Origin: Nitrosomonas stercoris
GTDB lineage: Bacteria > Pseudomonadota > Gammaproteobacteria > Burkholderiales > Nitrosomonadaceae
Assembly: GCA_006742785.1 (NCBI GenBank)
Contig: AP019755.1
Location: forward strand, 2,046,001-2,110,000
Length of the DNA: 64,000 nucleotides
Direction of reading: 5' to 3'
This document shows, piece by piece, positions 45,699-55,483 of the stretch. The notes beneath the pieces were generated by a model, which saw only the letters and a list, made by a program, of their open reading frames with translations, was not told the origin of the DNA and searched no databases. Position 1 is the first letter of the stretch. Every line of letters begins with the position of its first letter. Made by a program: the position numbers and the translations under genes.

Positions 45699-46787
45699 TT
45701 GGTATTTGCTGCTTCAGATTACACTCATATGTCACATGCCTTGCAGCTGGCAAAAAATGGATTATTTACTACTAGTCCTAATCCACGTGTTGGGTGTGTG
45801 ATTGTTAATAATGACGAAATGGTTGGGGTCGGTTGGCATGAGCAAGCAGGTGAAGCACATGCAGAAATTAATGCACTACGGGATGCTGGAAACTTGGCAA
45901 AAGGAGCAACTGTTTATGTAACGTTAGAGCCTTGTAGTCATTATGGTCGCACGCCACCTTGCTCCGAAGCATTAATTCATGCAGGTGTACGAAAAGTAGT
46001 GATTGCAATGGAAGATCCCAATCCATGTATCAATGGGCGAGGAAAGCAAAAATTACAAGCTGCTGGCATTGAAGTGCAAACAGGTTTGTTAGCTGAAGAA
46101 GCTGGACAATTGAATATTGGTTTTATGACTCGTATGCGGTATGGTCGTCCATGGATACGCTCCAAACTAGCATCCAGTTTGGATGGTAAGGTGGCGTTAA
46201 AAAATGGCAAAAGCCAGTGGATAACCGCTGAACCAGCTCGACAAGATGGTCATCGATGGCGTGCTCGTTCTTGCGCAATCCTCACAGGAATTGGTTCTGT
46301 CAGACATGATAATCCTCAGTTGACAGTGCGACACGTTGAAACCACTCGGCAGCCCGTTCGTATTGTAGTCGATTCAAATCTTGAAATTTCCCTACAGGCA
46401 AAATTGGTGCAGCCTATAGCAACCACCTGGATTTTTACAGCGCGTGATAATAGGAATAAAATTAGTCAACTGGAAAAAATGGGCGTGCACGTTTTTGTGC
46501 TGCCTGATACATCAGGCAAGGTTGATCTCAAGACTATGATGGCAAAACTGGCAGAGCTAGATATCAATGAGCTGTTAGTCGAAGCGGGCTCAGTATTAAA
46601 TGGTGCATTACTCGCCACAGGTTTGATTAATGAAATTATTTTCTATTTTGCTCCTAATTTGTTAGGCCATACTGCCCAATCGATGTTGGCATTGCCGGAA
46701 ATGACTGATTTATCTGATAAATATAAATTGCGAATCACGGATGTTCGAAAAATTGGCAAAGATATACGTGTCGTAGCAAGATTATAA
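45699..46787 (+). CDS. ribD: Bifunctional riboflavin deaminase/reductase
   Basis: A TTG start at 45699 is preferred because AAAAGGA lies about 9 bases upstream and it gives the usual short N-terminal extension (VFAASDYTHMSHALQLA). The deaminase half has HAEINAL and PCSHYGRTPPC zinc ligands. The reductase half has RPWIRSKLASSLDGKVAL, RHDNPQLTVR and LLVEAGSVLNGALL. It catalyses two consecutive steps of riboflavin synthesis. No ribE or ribBA is adjacent. Confidence 0.92.
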   Translation: MVFAASDYTHMSHALQLAKNGLFTTSPNPRVGCVIVNNDEMVGVGWHEQAGEAHAEINALRDAGNLAKGATVYVTLEPCSHYGRTPPCSEALIHAGVRKVVIAMEDPNPCINGRGKQKLQAAGIEVQTGLLAEEAGQLNIGFMTRMRYGRPWIRSKLASSLDGKVALKNGKSQWITAEPARQDGHRWRARSCAILTGIGSVRHDNPQLTVRHVETTRQPVRIVVDSNLEISLQAKLVQPIATTWIFTARDNRNKISQLEKMGVHVFVLPDTSGKVDLKTMMAKLAELDINELLVEAGSVLNGALLATGLINEIIFYFAPNLLGHTAQSMLALPEMTDLSDKYKLRITDVRKIGKDIRVVARL

Positions 46788-46925
46788 ATGTAGTTAGTAT
46801 CGGTGAGTTTCCAGAAAATATTCGAATTTGAACTGTCAGCTGCTACACTGTATTAGTAAATTGCAGTGATCATTGAAAGTGCAGTATAAAACTTAACAAT
46901 TCTTTTCCATCTTAATTATTTCAGC

Positions 46926-48590
46926 ATGTGCTTCGCAAACCTTGTTCGCCACGATACTCGCCTGTACCTGATTAAAAACTTGATTAAGCTGCCACTCGAC
47001 AAATCCCTCAAATCATATGGTGCCAATTGGTGGTTAGTAATCGTTTTGCTGGCTTTTGTCAATGTCAATCAGCAAGTATGGGCGAACGAGCATGCTACAG
47101 ATAACCATTCATTTGAATGGTCAAAGGTGCCATCGACATCTATTCCCCCTTTACCGGGTGCATTTAATAGGCCACCTATTCATGCTAGCGCTGGTTATTT
47201 TTCGTTACTGGACTGGATCAACGATATCAAACGGGATGCACCACCAACGGATCCTTATCCTCCCAGTGCTCTAACTACAACTCCCGCTTTTGATTTCAAC
47301 TTCCGCTATCTTGAGCAACCTGACCATGAACGGGATTTCTTTGATCCGCTTAAGCGTATTCACCTGGGAGAAGACTGGCTGTTATCTTTTGGAGGTAATT
47401 TCTGGTACCGCTACATGCATGAAACAGATAGTCGCTTGAACCCGGCAAAAACGAATAATCGCTATCATTTGCTACGGACGCGGCTCCATGCCGATCTCTG
47501 GTACCAGGATCGTTTTCGATTATTTGCAGAAATGCTAGATGCACGAGCATTAGGGCAGGATCTACCGCCATTGGGCATTGATAAGAATCACACTGACATG
47601 CTCAATTTATTTGCTGATATCAAACTGGGACAAAGGATGGGTGGACCAGCATATTTGCGTGTGGGACGTCAGGAGTTACTGTATGGCTCACAACGTTTGA
47701 TATCCACTTTGGATTGGGCCAACACTCGCCGCACCTTCCAAGGCGTCAAAGCTTTCTGGCACACCCCAACCTTTAACCTAGACACATTCTGGGTGCGTCC
47801 TATGACAACCGAACCCAATGAATTTGATAACTGGGATAAAAAGCGCAATCTGGTTGGTTTATGGGGAACGTATAAAGCCATTCCTGGGCAGGTAATTGAT
47901 TTGTATTATCTGAATTTAATTGATAACAGAGCGATAACCGCAGCCAATCGTGCCCAAGGCGATGTATTACAGGGTGATGCCGTATTACATACCATTGGCG
48001 CTCGTTGGGCAGGAGATTACGCACATTTTTTGTACGAGCTGGAAGGAATGTATCAGTTTGGCAGGCGCTCTCATCTTGATATTTCTGCTTTTGCTATTGC
48101 TTCCGGTGTCGGCTATCAATTGCCATTACCCATGAATCCCCAGTTTTGGCTGCGCTATGATTTTGCTTCAGGAGATAAAAATCCCAATGATAGTCACAGT
48201 GATACCTTTAATCAGTTGTTCCCGTTTGGTCACTACTACTTTGGTTATATGGATCAAATAGGGCGACAAAATATTCATGATTTCAATGCACAATTTTCAA
48301 TCAAACCGCAACCATGGCTATCGTTCACAGGGCAATATCACCGTTTTTATCTAGCTAACAAGCGTGACTATTTATATAACGCTGCTGGAGTAGGGTTTTT
48401 ACGTGATAGTAATGGACAATCAGGACGCCATGTTGGTGACGAAATTGATTTTGTCGTGAATTTCCACATTAGTCGTCACCACGATGTTTTACTGGGTTAC
48501 TCAAAACTTTTTACTGGTACCTTTATCAAAAACCAACGACCGGGTGTTTCACCTGATTTGTTTTATACCCAATATAATTTCCGGTTTTAA
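46926..48590 (+). CDS. Alginate-export-type outer-membrane porin (second copy)
   Basis: 554 residues. The hydrophobic signal core WWLVIVLLAFVNVNQQVWA lies unusually far in, at about residues 36-54, so a later start is possible. The barrel shows the Alginate_exp pattern: RYHLLRTRLHADLWYQDRFR, YLRVGRQELLYGSQRLI, RRTFQGVKAFW, QFWLRYDFASGDKNPND, and the closing strand YTQYNFRF. It is a distant paralogue of the porin at 14860. It is followed 49 bases later by an NrfJ-like gene. Confidence 0.75.
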   Translation: MCFANLVRHDTRLYLIKNLIKLPLDKSLKSYGANWWLVIVLLAFVNVNQQVWANEHATDNHSFEWSKVPSTSIPPLPGAFNRPPIHASAGYFSLLDWINDIKRDAPPTDPYPPSALTTTPAFDFNFRYLEQPDHERDFFDPLKRIHLGEDWLLSFGGNFWYRYMHETDSRLNPAKTNNRYHLLRTRLHADLWYQDRFRLFAEMLDARALGQDLPPLGIDKNHTDMLNLFADIKLGQRMGGPAYLRVGRQELLYGSQRLISTLDWANTRRTFQGVKAFWHTPTFNLDTFWVRPMTTEPNEFDNWDKKRNLVGLWGTYKAIPGQVIDLYYLNLIDNRAITAANRAQGDVLQGDAVLHTIGARWAGDYAHFLYELEGMYQFGRRSHLDISAFAIASGVGYQLPLPMNPQFWLRYDFASGDKNPNDSHSDTFNQLFPFGHYYFGYMDQIGRQNIHDFNAQFSIKPQPWLSFTGQYHRFYLANKRDYLYNAAGVGFLRDSNGQSGRHVGDEIDFVVNFHISRHHDVLLGYSKLFTGTFIKNQRPGVSPDLFYTQYNFRF

Positions 48591-48639
48591 TATATAAACC
48601 AAAGGATTTCTAAAGGTTATTTTTTCAAAAAGGAAAGAT

Positions 48640-48960
48640 ATGTTCAAAACACTACCAATTGCCATCTTAATCGCCTCACTCACCTGGTTAGCTCCTTCTG
48701 CTGTGCATGCAGAGGAAACCTATCCGGATAATGAAGGTATTGTCTCCTCCGTAATTGATACGGATAGCTATACCTATATGGAACTGGAAAATGGCGATAA
48801 GAAATTCTGGATAGCTGCGCCAAGTACTAAAGTTGCAAAGGGAGATCATATCCGCTTTGTAGAAAATATGAGAATGCGCAATTTTACTAGCAAAGCACTG
48901 AATCGTACCTTTTATGAGGTTATTTTTGTGACTTCAACACAGGTTAAAGTAAAGCAATAA
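48640..48960 (+). CDS. NrfJ-like small periplasmic protein
   Basis: 106 residues with signal peptide (ILIASLTWLAPSAVHA) and a small beta domain: GIVSSVIDTDSYTYMELENG, KKFWIAAPSTKVAKGDHI, MRMRNFTSKALNRTFYEVIF. This matches the NrfJ-related family found with some nitrite reductase systems; no nrf gene is nearby. AAAAGGA precedes the ATG. Probably cotranscribed with the upstream porin. Confidence 0.7.
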   Translation: MFKTLPIAILIASLTWLAPSAVHAEETYPDNEGIVSSVIDTDSYTYMELENGDKKFWIAAPSTKVAKGDHIRFVENMRMRNFTSKALNRTFYEVIFVTSTQVKVKQ

Positions 48961-49012
48961 ACAATTTTCGCCAATAACCGAGTAACTTGGAGTGCTCAGT
49001 TTTATCTCCATG

Positions 49013-52000
49013 TTATTGTGAATTAACAAATATCTTCTGGAAAAAAGACGAGATTCGCTTGTCTTTTTTCTTGCTGACCGCTGCTAACTTTAAAATTTCG
49101 TATGCAGGTATTTGGTCTGCTTGTATTAGAGAACGGTTTGCTTTGATACTGCTGACATCTCCGTTATAAACTGTATAAAATTCGCCTATTGATTGGTTAG
49201 CTAGTTTATTTGAAATATCAACTTTTACTTGGTTTAACATCGGCTTTAGCTTGTTCAGCGCTGTTGTTTCCTTGATTTTTCCGATAAACCAGGTTGAAAT
49301 TTGATCGCGAGATCGATAATCAAGATCGCCCGGGCTTTGCGTGGCAAGCATCAAACCAATTCCTGCCGAACGCGCACGTCTGAGTAAGTTTTCCAAAGGT
49401 TCCTTGGTAGCAGGTTTGGATTGTGCGGGTAAATAAAGATCTGCTTCATCCAGTAAAATAACGCCCTGCAGTTTGTCACTCGGTGAATTTTTTGCAAAAC
49501 GACCAATATCTAGTAACAACTGTGAGACCCAAAACAATATATTATTATCATTACCTAAATTACTGGTATTGATAATACTTAATCGAGTTTTCTTGCCTGC
49601 GTGGTTAAACAAATTCTTTGTATCGAGTAATTCCCCTGAATTTGAAAATAAACTACCATGTCCAAACGCTAAAGTTTGCAAATCTTGCACTAATTTCTTG
49701 GTGAGTTTGGGATCTAACTTGCCAATCGCGTTGAGCAGTAGCGGATCATCTCTATCGATAAAATCCAGTAAATCATCAATTGTCAATGTATCGCCTGTAT
49801 GCAACTGACCAAGAATAGCAATCGCTTTGCCAAGGATGGCGATCCGGGTTTTATTTTGGCCAACATCTGTGTAGCCCATCATTTTTCCTAGAGAAAAAGC
49901 AGCGTAATTGGCCAGTTGATCACATTCTCCAGAAGATAGATTTTCCAAACCTTTGGGTACAATTGGAATATTTAGAGGATAACCTTGTCCTTCAATTGCT
50001 CCTGGGGTGTATACAACAACTTCAATCTGATCGCGTAATTGCTGGCGCATTTGTGCGCGTACTGGATCGGTAATAGGGCTATGCCATGCTTCTTCCTGAG
50101 CATAACTGCACAAATCGCCTTTCCTATCCAATAAGATAGCCGGAATACCTTGCAATAGTATTTGCTCAATAATATTTAATGCTAACGTCGTCTTGCCGCT
50201 GCCGGAACCCCCTAAAAAAGCAGCATGGCGTACGAATCGAGCTGTGTCTATCACATAAGGTGAGGGGTGAATTCCTCGAGTCAAGCCGATTTCTAGTGAA
50301 TCCGTTGAAAATGGCTGTGAACTGTTTTGGGATTGAATGGGAATAGCAGTGGATGATTGCGATTCAGTGGTTACTTTGTTTATAGCGGAAGGTTGTATAT
50401 CCAACTCAACTTCAAAACTGATGATTTGCTGTAGCGAAGGTAAGCTGAGTAAGGGGCGTTCCTTTTGCAACCAATTGTTGAAAGCTGGATGTGTTGCGTG
50501 TTGTTCTCGGAATTGTTCCATGGCAATCATAGTGCGCCAATCCGCATCGGGCACCAATATTTTTTTACCACCTGTTGCTACAAATTCTCCTAATTGCTCC
50601 GCAATTTTGGTTTTTGGGTTAGCTGGAAATTCAACTGAGCGAATAGCAACCGCAGTACGCTTATCTGCTGCTGTTGCCAACGTCTCAATTTGTCTTGCTA
50701 GTGCTCCTCCTCGTGAAGATTTCTGGCATAACCTAATAGTTAAACGTTGAACGATATCGCCTTTAGCGCCCTGGATATCAACATCCAGAAAGGAATCTCG
50801 CAATCCGATATGTGATAGCAACACATAACTTAGCTCATCCGCACAGCATTCAATACCGCGTTTGAACACTTGTAGCATCTCATCTTCTTGATCAGGAACA
50901 ATAAATTGCTGAGTCAGGTGGTCATTCCATAATTGTTCCAGGGATTGGTTGGCTGTGTCATGATCAGATGGAGGTAAGGAAACTACCGTAGCGTCTGATG
51001 CTGCACCAGGTAAACGTGGCGGCTGGCCAGTACGAATTGAATATTCACGTTCTTGGCGACACCAGTCAATCACTTGGCGTGTTTTCATTCCAGCCAATAT
51101 TGTTGGTACCTCAGCCTGAAAAGGAAAAATAGATTCGTCTGTTTCTAACTCAAGATCGTGACTATCGTAAAGATCGCGCAGCCTGGCTTGAATGATAGTG
51201 TGTATTTCGTCCGTGCTACGTTCTCCTCGTAGAGTTAAGGTATCTGGATCGCGTTCAATACGATCAATTAATGAATTGGGCAAGCTATCTCGAAGATATC
51301 CAGAATATATTTCCCCTAGGCCCGCTATGACAACAATTACATTAGGAATTTCGGCCAACTTGGTCATTTTCTCCATAGTGTGACGAAATTTTGTGCCGGC
51401 ATTTTCTGCAGGATGAATATCTTCCAATTGATCCAGACAAATAACAAAGGCACTCTTATTAAGTGCCATCATCAGTTGAGCTAGATCCTGCAATAAGCGG
51501 TCTGGCGCATCTTCCTGAATACGGGGAGCAATGTTGCCAAGCAGCTCGCAATCATATTCAGACATATGTTCACAACGCAGGTATTTACGTACTCTCGCAT
51601 GAATAGCAGGTTCATCATGTTGCAGATAAAGTAATGCCCGGATTAAATCAATATCAATAAAACGTAACTTTTCTTCTTTGTTCAAGATAACATCGGAAAT
51701 TTTGAAAATCAGTTTGTTCAGATCCTTATTGCCTAATGCGCCACTACGCAGTTGATCAATAGCACGCTGTGGCACAATTTGGTGTTGCTCAATAAGCGCA
51801 TTGGATAAATACGTTAATCCTGTTGTACTACCATGCATTGCATTGTATGGTTTATCCAGTGAGTCAATCGTGTAGTTAAGTGCATAACTGGCGTAATTAG
51901 CAACAGAAGAAGTCATTTGCATATAGGAAAAATATCCTAACGATTTCTCATGTGTGTAGTTACGAAAAGCACGTACAAGATGAGTTTTGCCAGCACCGGA

Positions 52001-52222
52001 TTCTCCTAGCAGCAGCATGATGCGCCCTGAATCTGTCTGCTGATTGTGGCCGACACGATTTAATAGTCGTTCGAAGCACTCACGACTTTCCTGATGAATA
52101 TTTTCAATGTCATATGGATCAGGCTGCCAGATTTGGTTATGGTGCGTAATGGAGTGAAAAATACCTTCCATACTGCGAGAGCAAAAAATCTGTAAAAGTT
52201 TTTTATGCAAAGTGTCAGACAT
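49013..52222 (-). CDS. Large ATPase with an N-terminal AAA and a C-terminal HerA/DUF87 domain
   Basis: 1069 residues from ATG 52222, two bases after the upstream stop. The first P-loop, GESGAGKT, lies at about 73-80 with Walker B FVICLDQLEDI at about 259-269. A middle region (about 400-640) has no recognised motif. The second P-loop, GGSGSGKTTLALNI, lies at about 671 and belongs to a HerA/FtsK-like DUF87 ATPase with LLDRKGDLCSYA, GVILLDEADLYLP and LATQSPGDLDYRSRDQ. Such ATPases thread or translocate DNA and often power nucleases in repair or phage defence. It is the last gene of a compact three-gene operon. Confidence 0.85.
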   Translation of the reverse strand: MSDTLHKKLLQIFCSRSMEGIFHSITHHNQIWQPDPYDIENIHQESRECFERLLNRVGHNQQTDSGRIMLLLGESGAGKTHLVRAFRNYTHEKSLGYFSYMQMTSSVANYASYALNYTIDSLDKPYNAMHGSTTGLTYLSNALIEQHQIVPQRAIDQLRSGALGNKDLNKLIFKISDVILNKEEKLRFIDIDLIRALLYLQHDEPAIHARVRKYLRCEHMSEYDCELLGNIAPRIQEDAPDRLLQDLAQLMMALNKSAFVICLDQLEDIHPAENAGTKFRHTMEKMTKLAEIPNVIVVIAGLGEIYSGYLRDSLPNSLIDRIERDPDTLTLRGERSTDEIHTIIQARLRDLYDSHDLELETDESIFPFQAEVPTILAGMKTRQVIDWCRQEREYSIRTGQPPRLPGAASDATVVSLPPSDHDTANQSLEQLWNDHLTQQFIVPDQEDEMLQVFKRGIECCADELSYVLLSHIGLRDSFLDVDIQGAKGDIVQRLTIRLCQKSSRGGALARQIETLATAADKRTAVAIRSVEFPANPKTKIAEQLGEFVATGGKKILVPDADWRTMIAMEQFREQHATHPAFNNWLQKERPLLSLPSLQQIISFEVELDIQPSAINKVTTESQSSTAIPIQSQNSSQPFSTDSLEIGLTRGIHPSPYVIDTARFVRHAAFLGGSGSGKTTLALNIIEQILLQGIPAILLDRKGDLCSYAQEEAWHSPITDPVRAQMRQQLRDQIEVVVYTPGAIEGQGYPLNIPIVPKGLENLSSGECDQLANYAAFSLGKMMGYTDVGQNKTRIAILGKAIAILGQLHTGDTLTIDDLLDFIDRDDPLLLNAIGKLDPKLTKKLVQDLQTLAFGHGSLFSNSGELLDTKNLFNHAGKKTRLSIINTSNLGNDNNILFWVSQLLLDIGRFAKNSPSDKLQGVILLDEADLYLPAQSKPATKEPLENLLRRARSAGIGLMLATQSPGDLDYRSRDQISTWFIGKIKETTALNKLKPMLNQVKVDISNKLANQSIGEFYTVYNGDVSSIKANRSLIQADQIPAYEILKLAAVSKKKDKRISSFFQKIFVNSQ

Positions 52223-52223
52223 A

Positions 52224-53291
52224 TTATGATTCCAAGCGTATAAAGTGGAAAGTTGCATTTAGGTAGGCTGTCTCTGACATTGCAACATCTTCTGGATCCA
52301 TGGCGTAGGGAAGATCAGCACGACTGAGGCTGATCAATCTTTTATTGTTGGCAAGTGTCAGATAATGTTTAAATTTGTTCAGATCTAGCCCAAATGTTTT
52401 ATTATCACGTTGCATTTGGCGCCAAACATGAGAAATGAATAATTTGTTACCGCCGAATTTTCCTGTCTGACAATGTTTAGCAGATTGATAAACTTGGTGA
52501 GCAAAGTGTTCCAAGTTAAATAATTCGGGGTGCTGTTCAGGTTGCGTTGTGCGAGGTATTTCTGATAATGATTGCGGCTTTGTTGATTGAGTTGCTTTCC
52601 TTAAAATAGCTAAACGCAATTCATTCGGAGTGATACGGCGTGCCTCTACCGCTTTTGCAGCCAATTGTTTCAACGCGCTATCCCAGGATAATTTACGATT
52701 TGTTCCTAATAGATTGCCTAAAAGCAAGGATGCTAACGCATTGATCGTGAAAGATTTGGCCTGTATAAAGTTGGCTTGCAGTAACTCATGTTGCTGATTA
52801 GCTTGGTTTGTAAACTGAGCAAGTTGCTGCCAGAGCAAATTATCTCTCACTTTCGTCAGAGTGGAGTGAACACCAACTGTTAATTGAAAGGCATTGACTA
52901 AAATTGCTGCCCGTAAACCATTGGCACTGGCAATGGATGCGTGATCGGTAGTAGGTAAACCTAATAGGTTCGCAATGAGATAACGATTTCTCAGAGTTAA
53001 CCAATGGGATGTTGGTGGCGATTGCAAACCAAGCTGCTGTAACGCTTGTTTTTGTCCTTTCTTTGTCGGATGGAAGCGCGAGCGATTAACTTTTTCTAGT
53101 AATCCATCATTGACTAACTGCTGCAAACACTGTGACCATTCATTATTGGAAAGAGCTTGGTGGAAAATAGGATTTAAGGATTTTTTTATCTCGCTGATAG
53201 TTAATCCATCGGTTGGACAAGCCAAAAAACGAATTGAAATTAGTGTCGATAGCGGCAAGTGTTTGATTTTTTTTATCATGAGTTTACTCAT
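52224..53291 (-). CDS. Winged-helix protein of the HerA-ATPase operon
   Basis: 355 residues. The N-terminal 90 residues look like a winged helix (LSTLISIRFLACPTDGLTIS, SQCLQQLVNDGLLEKVNRSR, FHPTKKGQKQALQQLGL). The rest is mostly helical with Gln/Leu-rich segments and has no motif I know. The start ATG follows the TAA of the nuclease gene with no gap. The stop is 1 base from the ATPase start. Likely an adaptor or DNA-binding subunit; this is inference from context. Confidence 0.75.
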   Translation of the reverse strand: MSKLMIKKIKHLPLSTLISIRFLACPTDGLTISEIKKSLNPIFHQALSNNEWSQCLQQLVNDGLLEKVNRSRFHPTKKGQKQALQQLGLQSPPTSHWLTLRNRYLIANLLGLPTTDHASIASANGLRAAILVNAFQLTVGVHSTLTKVRDNLLWQQLAQFTNQANQQHELLQANFIQAKSFTINALASLLLGNLLGTNRKLSWDSALKQLAAKAVEARRITPNELRLAILRKATQSTKPQSLSEIPRTTQPEQHPELFNLEHFAHQVYQSAKHCQTGKFGGNKLFISHVWRQMQRDNKTFGLDLNKFKHYLTLANNKRLISLSRADLPYAMDPEDVAMSETAYLNATFHFIRLES

Positions 53292-54530
53292 TTAATGTTT
53301 ATTGCGTTGATGTTGTAATGCTTGCTTAACACTGCTGAAAATTTCACTTAATCGCGAAACAACATCTTCTGCCAGAAAGCGCAAAACTAGTATGTTCTGC
53401 ATTTGTAATACCAGATCTTTACGGCGATCGCGGCGCCAGGCTGTTTGATCTTGAAAGTGATAATAGCCATCTACTTCTAGAGCAATCTGGACAGAATTGG
53501 CAAACAGATCAATTTCCATAGATCGATTTCCGAATTTAAACGGCATCTTGACATTCAACTTGAACAAACCACGTGTTTCGGGTGCTAACTCCAACATGCG
53601 AAATAAAAATAGTTCTGCTTGACTACGTGCCTAAGCGAGATCACCCTTATTTTTTGTAAGCAATTGCTGTAACGATTTTGCTTCCTGATACAGTGAAGAA
53701 GGAGCATCGTATTGGTGAAGAATTTGTGCTGTTTCCGCTGGTAAACCGTGATCTTCATCCAGGAAAAATGGCATTTCAATCACCCCCAGACGCAGCATCG
53801 CTTTTACTTTCGATTCAGGAGTTTTGCCGCAATAATTCTCAAAAGAAGCGGGTGTAATTGAAAGCGCAACTGGTATTTCCAGTAAATTTTCTGCTACCTG
53901 TGCTAATGCTTGAATATATGTGGCGTACGACGATACATCGGCTGAATCGGGAAGGGTGACCAATATACTTGGTAACATTTTCATTGGAAACAACTCAGCA
54001 AAAATCGCGATGTTTTGTGCTAACTGGTTGTCTTTTCTCAATTGCACAGTTTGTGCCAAATCCTCCGCTAGATCAGGGATCAATGCACGAGCGCATACTA
54101 TTTGTGTTAGCAACCAATTGAGTAACAGTGATGCCTGCGCCGAGAAATGAACAGATAATTGCTGCTGAAAAATCTTCAATTCAAAACCGGATTTGTTGCG
54201 TAACTTCGACAGTAATTGTTCTGCTGTGCAACGTTGTGTTTGAGCCAGATGTTGCAATAACTTATTTTGTAAGTCTGCTTGCGCTAACAGTGTTTCTATC
54301 CAGCTGAATGAAAGCGATGTTGCTGCTGCAGGTGACCAAATAACCGTATCTTTATTTTGTTTCTGCATCCAGTGACACCACATTTCCTGTGTGTCATCCA
54401 AGGAGCCCAGCAAGACGGTTAAAACCGGAATACCTTGGCTGCGTTGTTGTGCATGTCGCGTCAGGTAAGCCTGAGGTGAAGAAAAAGGATGAGATTGCCT
54501 TGGGGTTAGCGCTGTCGTATGTTTTATCAT
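53292..54530 (-). pseudogene. Nuclease-domain protein of the HerA-ATPase operon, split by an amber codon
   Basis: One continuous frame of 412 codons is interrupted only by TAG at 53631-53633 (NKGDLA, stop, ARSQAELFLFR). The first 299 residues have no known domain; IPVLTVLLGSLDDTQEMW sits where a degenerate P-loop could be. After the stop, MLELAPETRGLFKLNVKMPF, MEIDLFANSVQIALEVDGYY, HFQD and QNILVLRFLAEDVV form a DUF559/Vsr-like PD-(D/E)XK endonuclease domain. CAG to TAG is a simple explanation. Without readthrough or an internal start (ATG 53597) the nuclease is lost. IS copy E lies 56 bases upstream of the start. Confidence 0.78.
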
Positions 54531-54586
54531 TTCCCTTATTCTGGTGAACAGACCGTGAGTTGTGATAAGTAAACGAAGCTTTTTAA

Positions 54587-55435
54587 GAGCCCGTTTACGA
54601 TCTCATCATTATTCCTTACGATACGTGGATGAAGAGAACAAAATATGCCAGTGATATTAGCAAAGAGAAGTTTGCCGAGATAGAGCCGCTATTGCGTAGC
54701 GTGAGGCGCAGCACCAAACCCACGACAATAGATTTGTATGAAGTATTTTGTGCTGTGCTGTATCTGCTGCGCACTGGTTGCCAGTGGAGATTTTTGCCCG
54801 GAGAGTTTCCCAAATGGCAGAGTGTATATGCCTATTGGCGCAAATGGAATGAGCCTGACCAGCACGGCGTGAGCGTGCTGGAGCAGGCATTAAAAAAATC
54901 AGGTTGGCGCGGCCCGAGAGAAACTGGGGCGCAACGCTTGCAGCACGTTCTTGATTGTGGACGCGCAAAGCGTGAAGAATACAGACACGGCTGACCAGAA
55001 AGGCTATGACGCCGGCAAGAAGGTGTCGGGCATCAAGCGCCATATCGCTGTTGATACCTTGGGGTTGCCGCACGCCATTGCAGTGACGACAGCGGAAGTG
55101 ACTGACCGTAACGGTGCATTGCAGGCCTTGAAGCGTTGCAGATCGAGTTTGGGGCAAGTACAAGGTTTGCTGTGTGACGGTGGCTATACTGGAGCACCAT
55201 TTGCCGAAAGTGTGCAAGAAATTCTGGGCAAACCTGTCACCGTGCAGATCGCCAAACGCAGCAAACTGCATACCTTCAAGGTTATGCCCAGGCGCTGGAT
55301 AGTGGAACGTAGTTTCGCCTGGCTGGAAAAGTGCCGAAGATTATGGAAAAACTGCGAACGTAAACTTGATACCAGCTTGCAGCTCATTCATTTGGCTTTC
55401 TTGGCACTATTACTCAGAAGATCGTAAACAGGCTC
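54587..55435 (+). mobile_element. IS5-family (IS427-like) insertion sequence, copy E, 849 bp
   Basis: It is in the opposite orientation to copies A, B and D, with the same ends and length, and almost identical to copy D. Flanks are CTTTTTAA on the left and TTAGACC on the right; the palindromic character seen at A, B and D is weak here. It separates the HerA-ATPase operon from the amyloid locus. Confidence 0.94.
54629..55427 (+). CDS. IS5-family transposase of copy E (OrfA 54629-54994, OrfB 54951-55427)
   Basis: OrfA and OrfB are intact, with the A7 run at 54892-54898 preceding the 44-base overlap. OrfB is in the +1 frame. Catalytic residues are as in the other full copies. This copy may supply transposase for the deleted copy B. 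Confidence 0.88.
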
Positions 55436-55483
55436 TTAGACCAATAGCTTTCAAATATTCACATAAGGCTATCAACCCGATTA

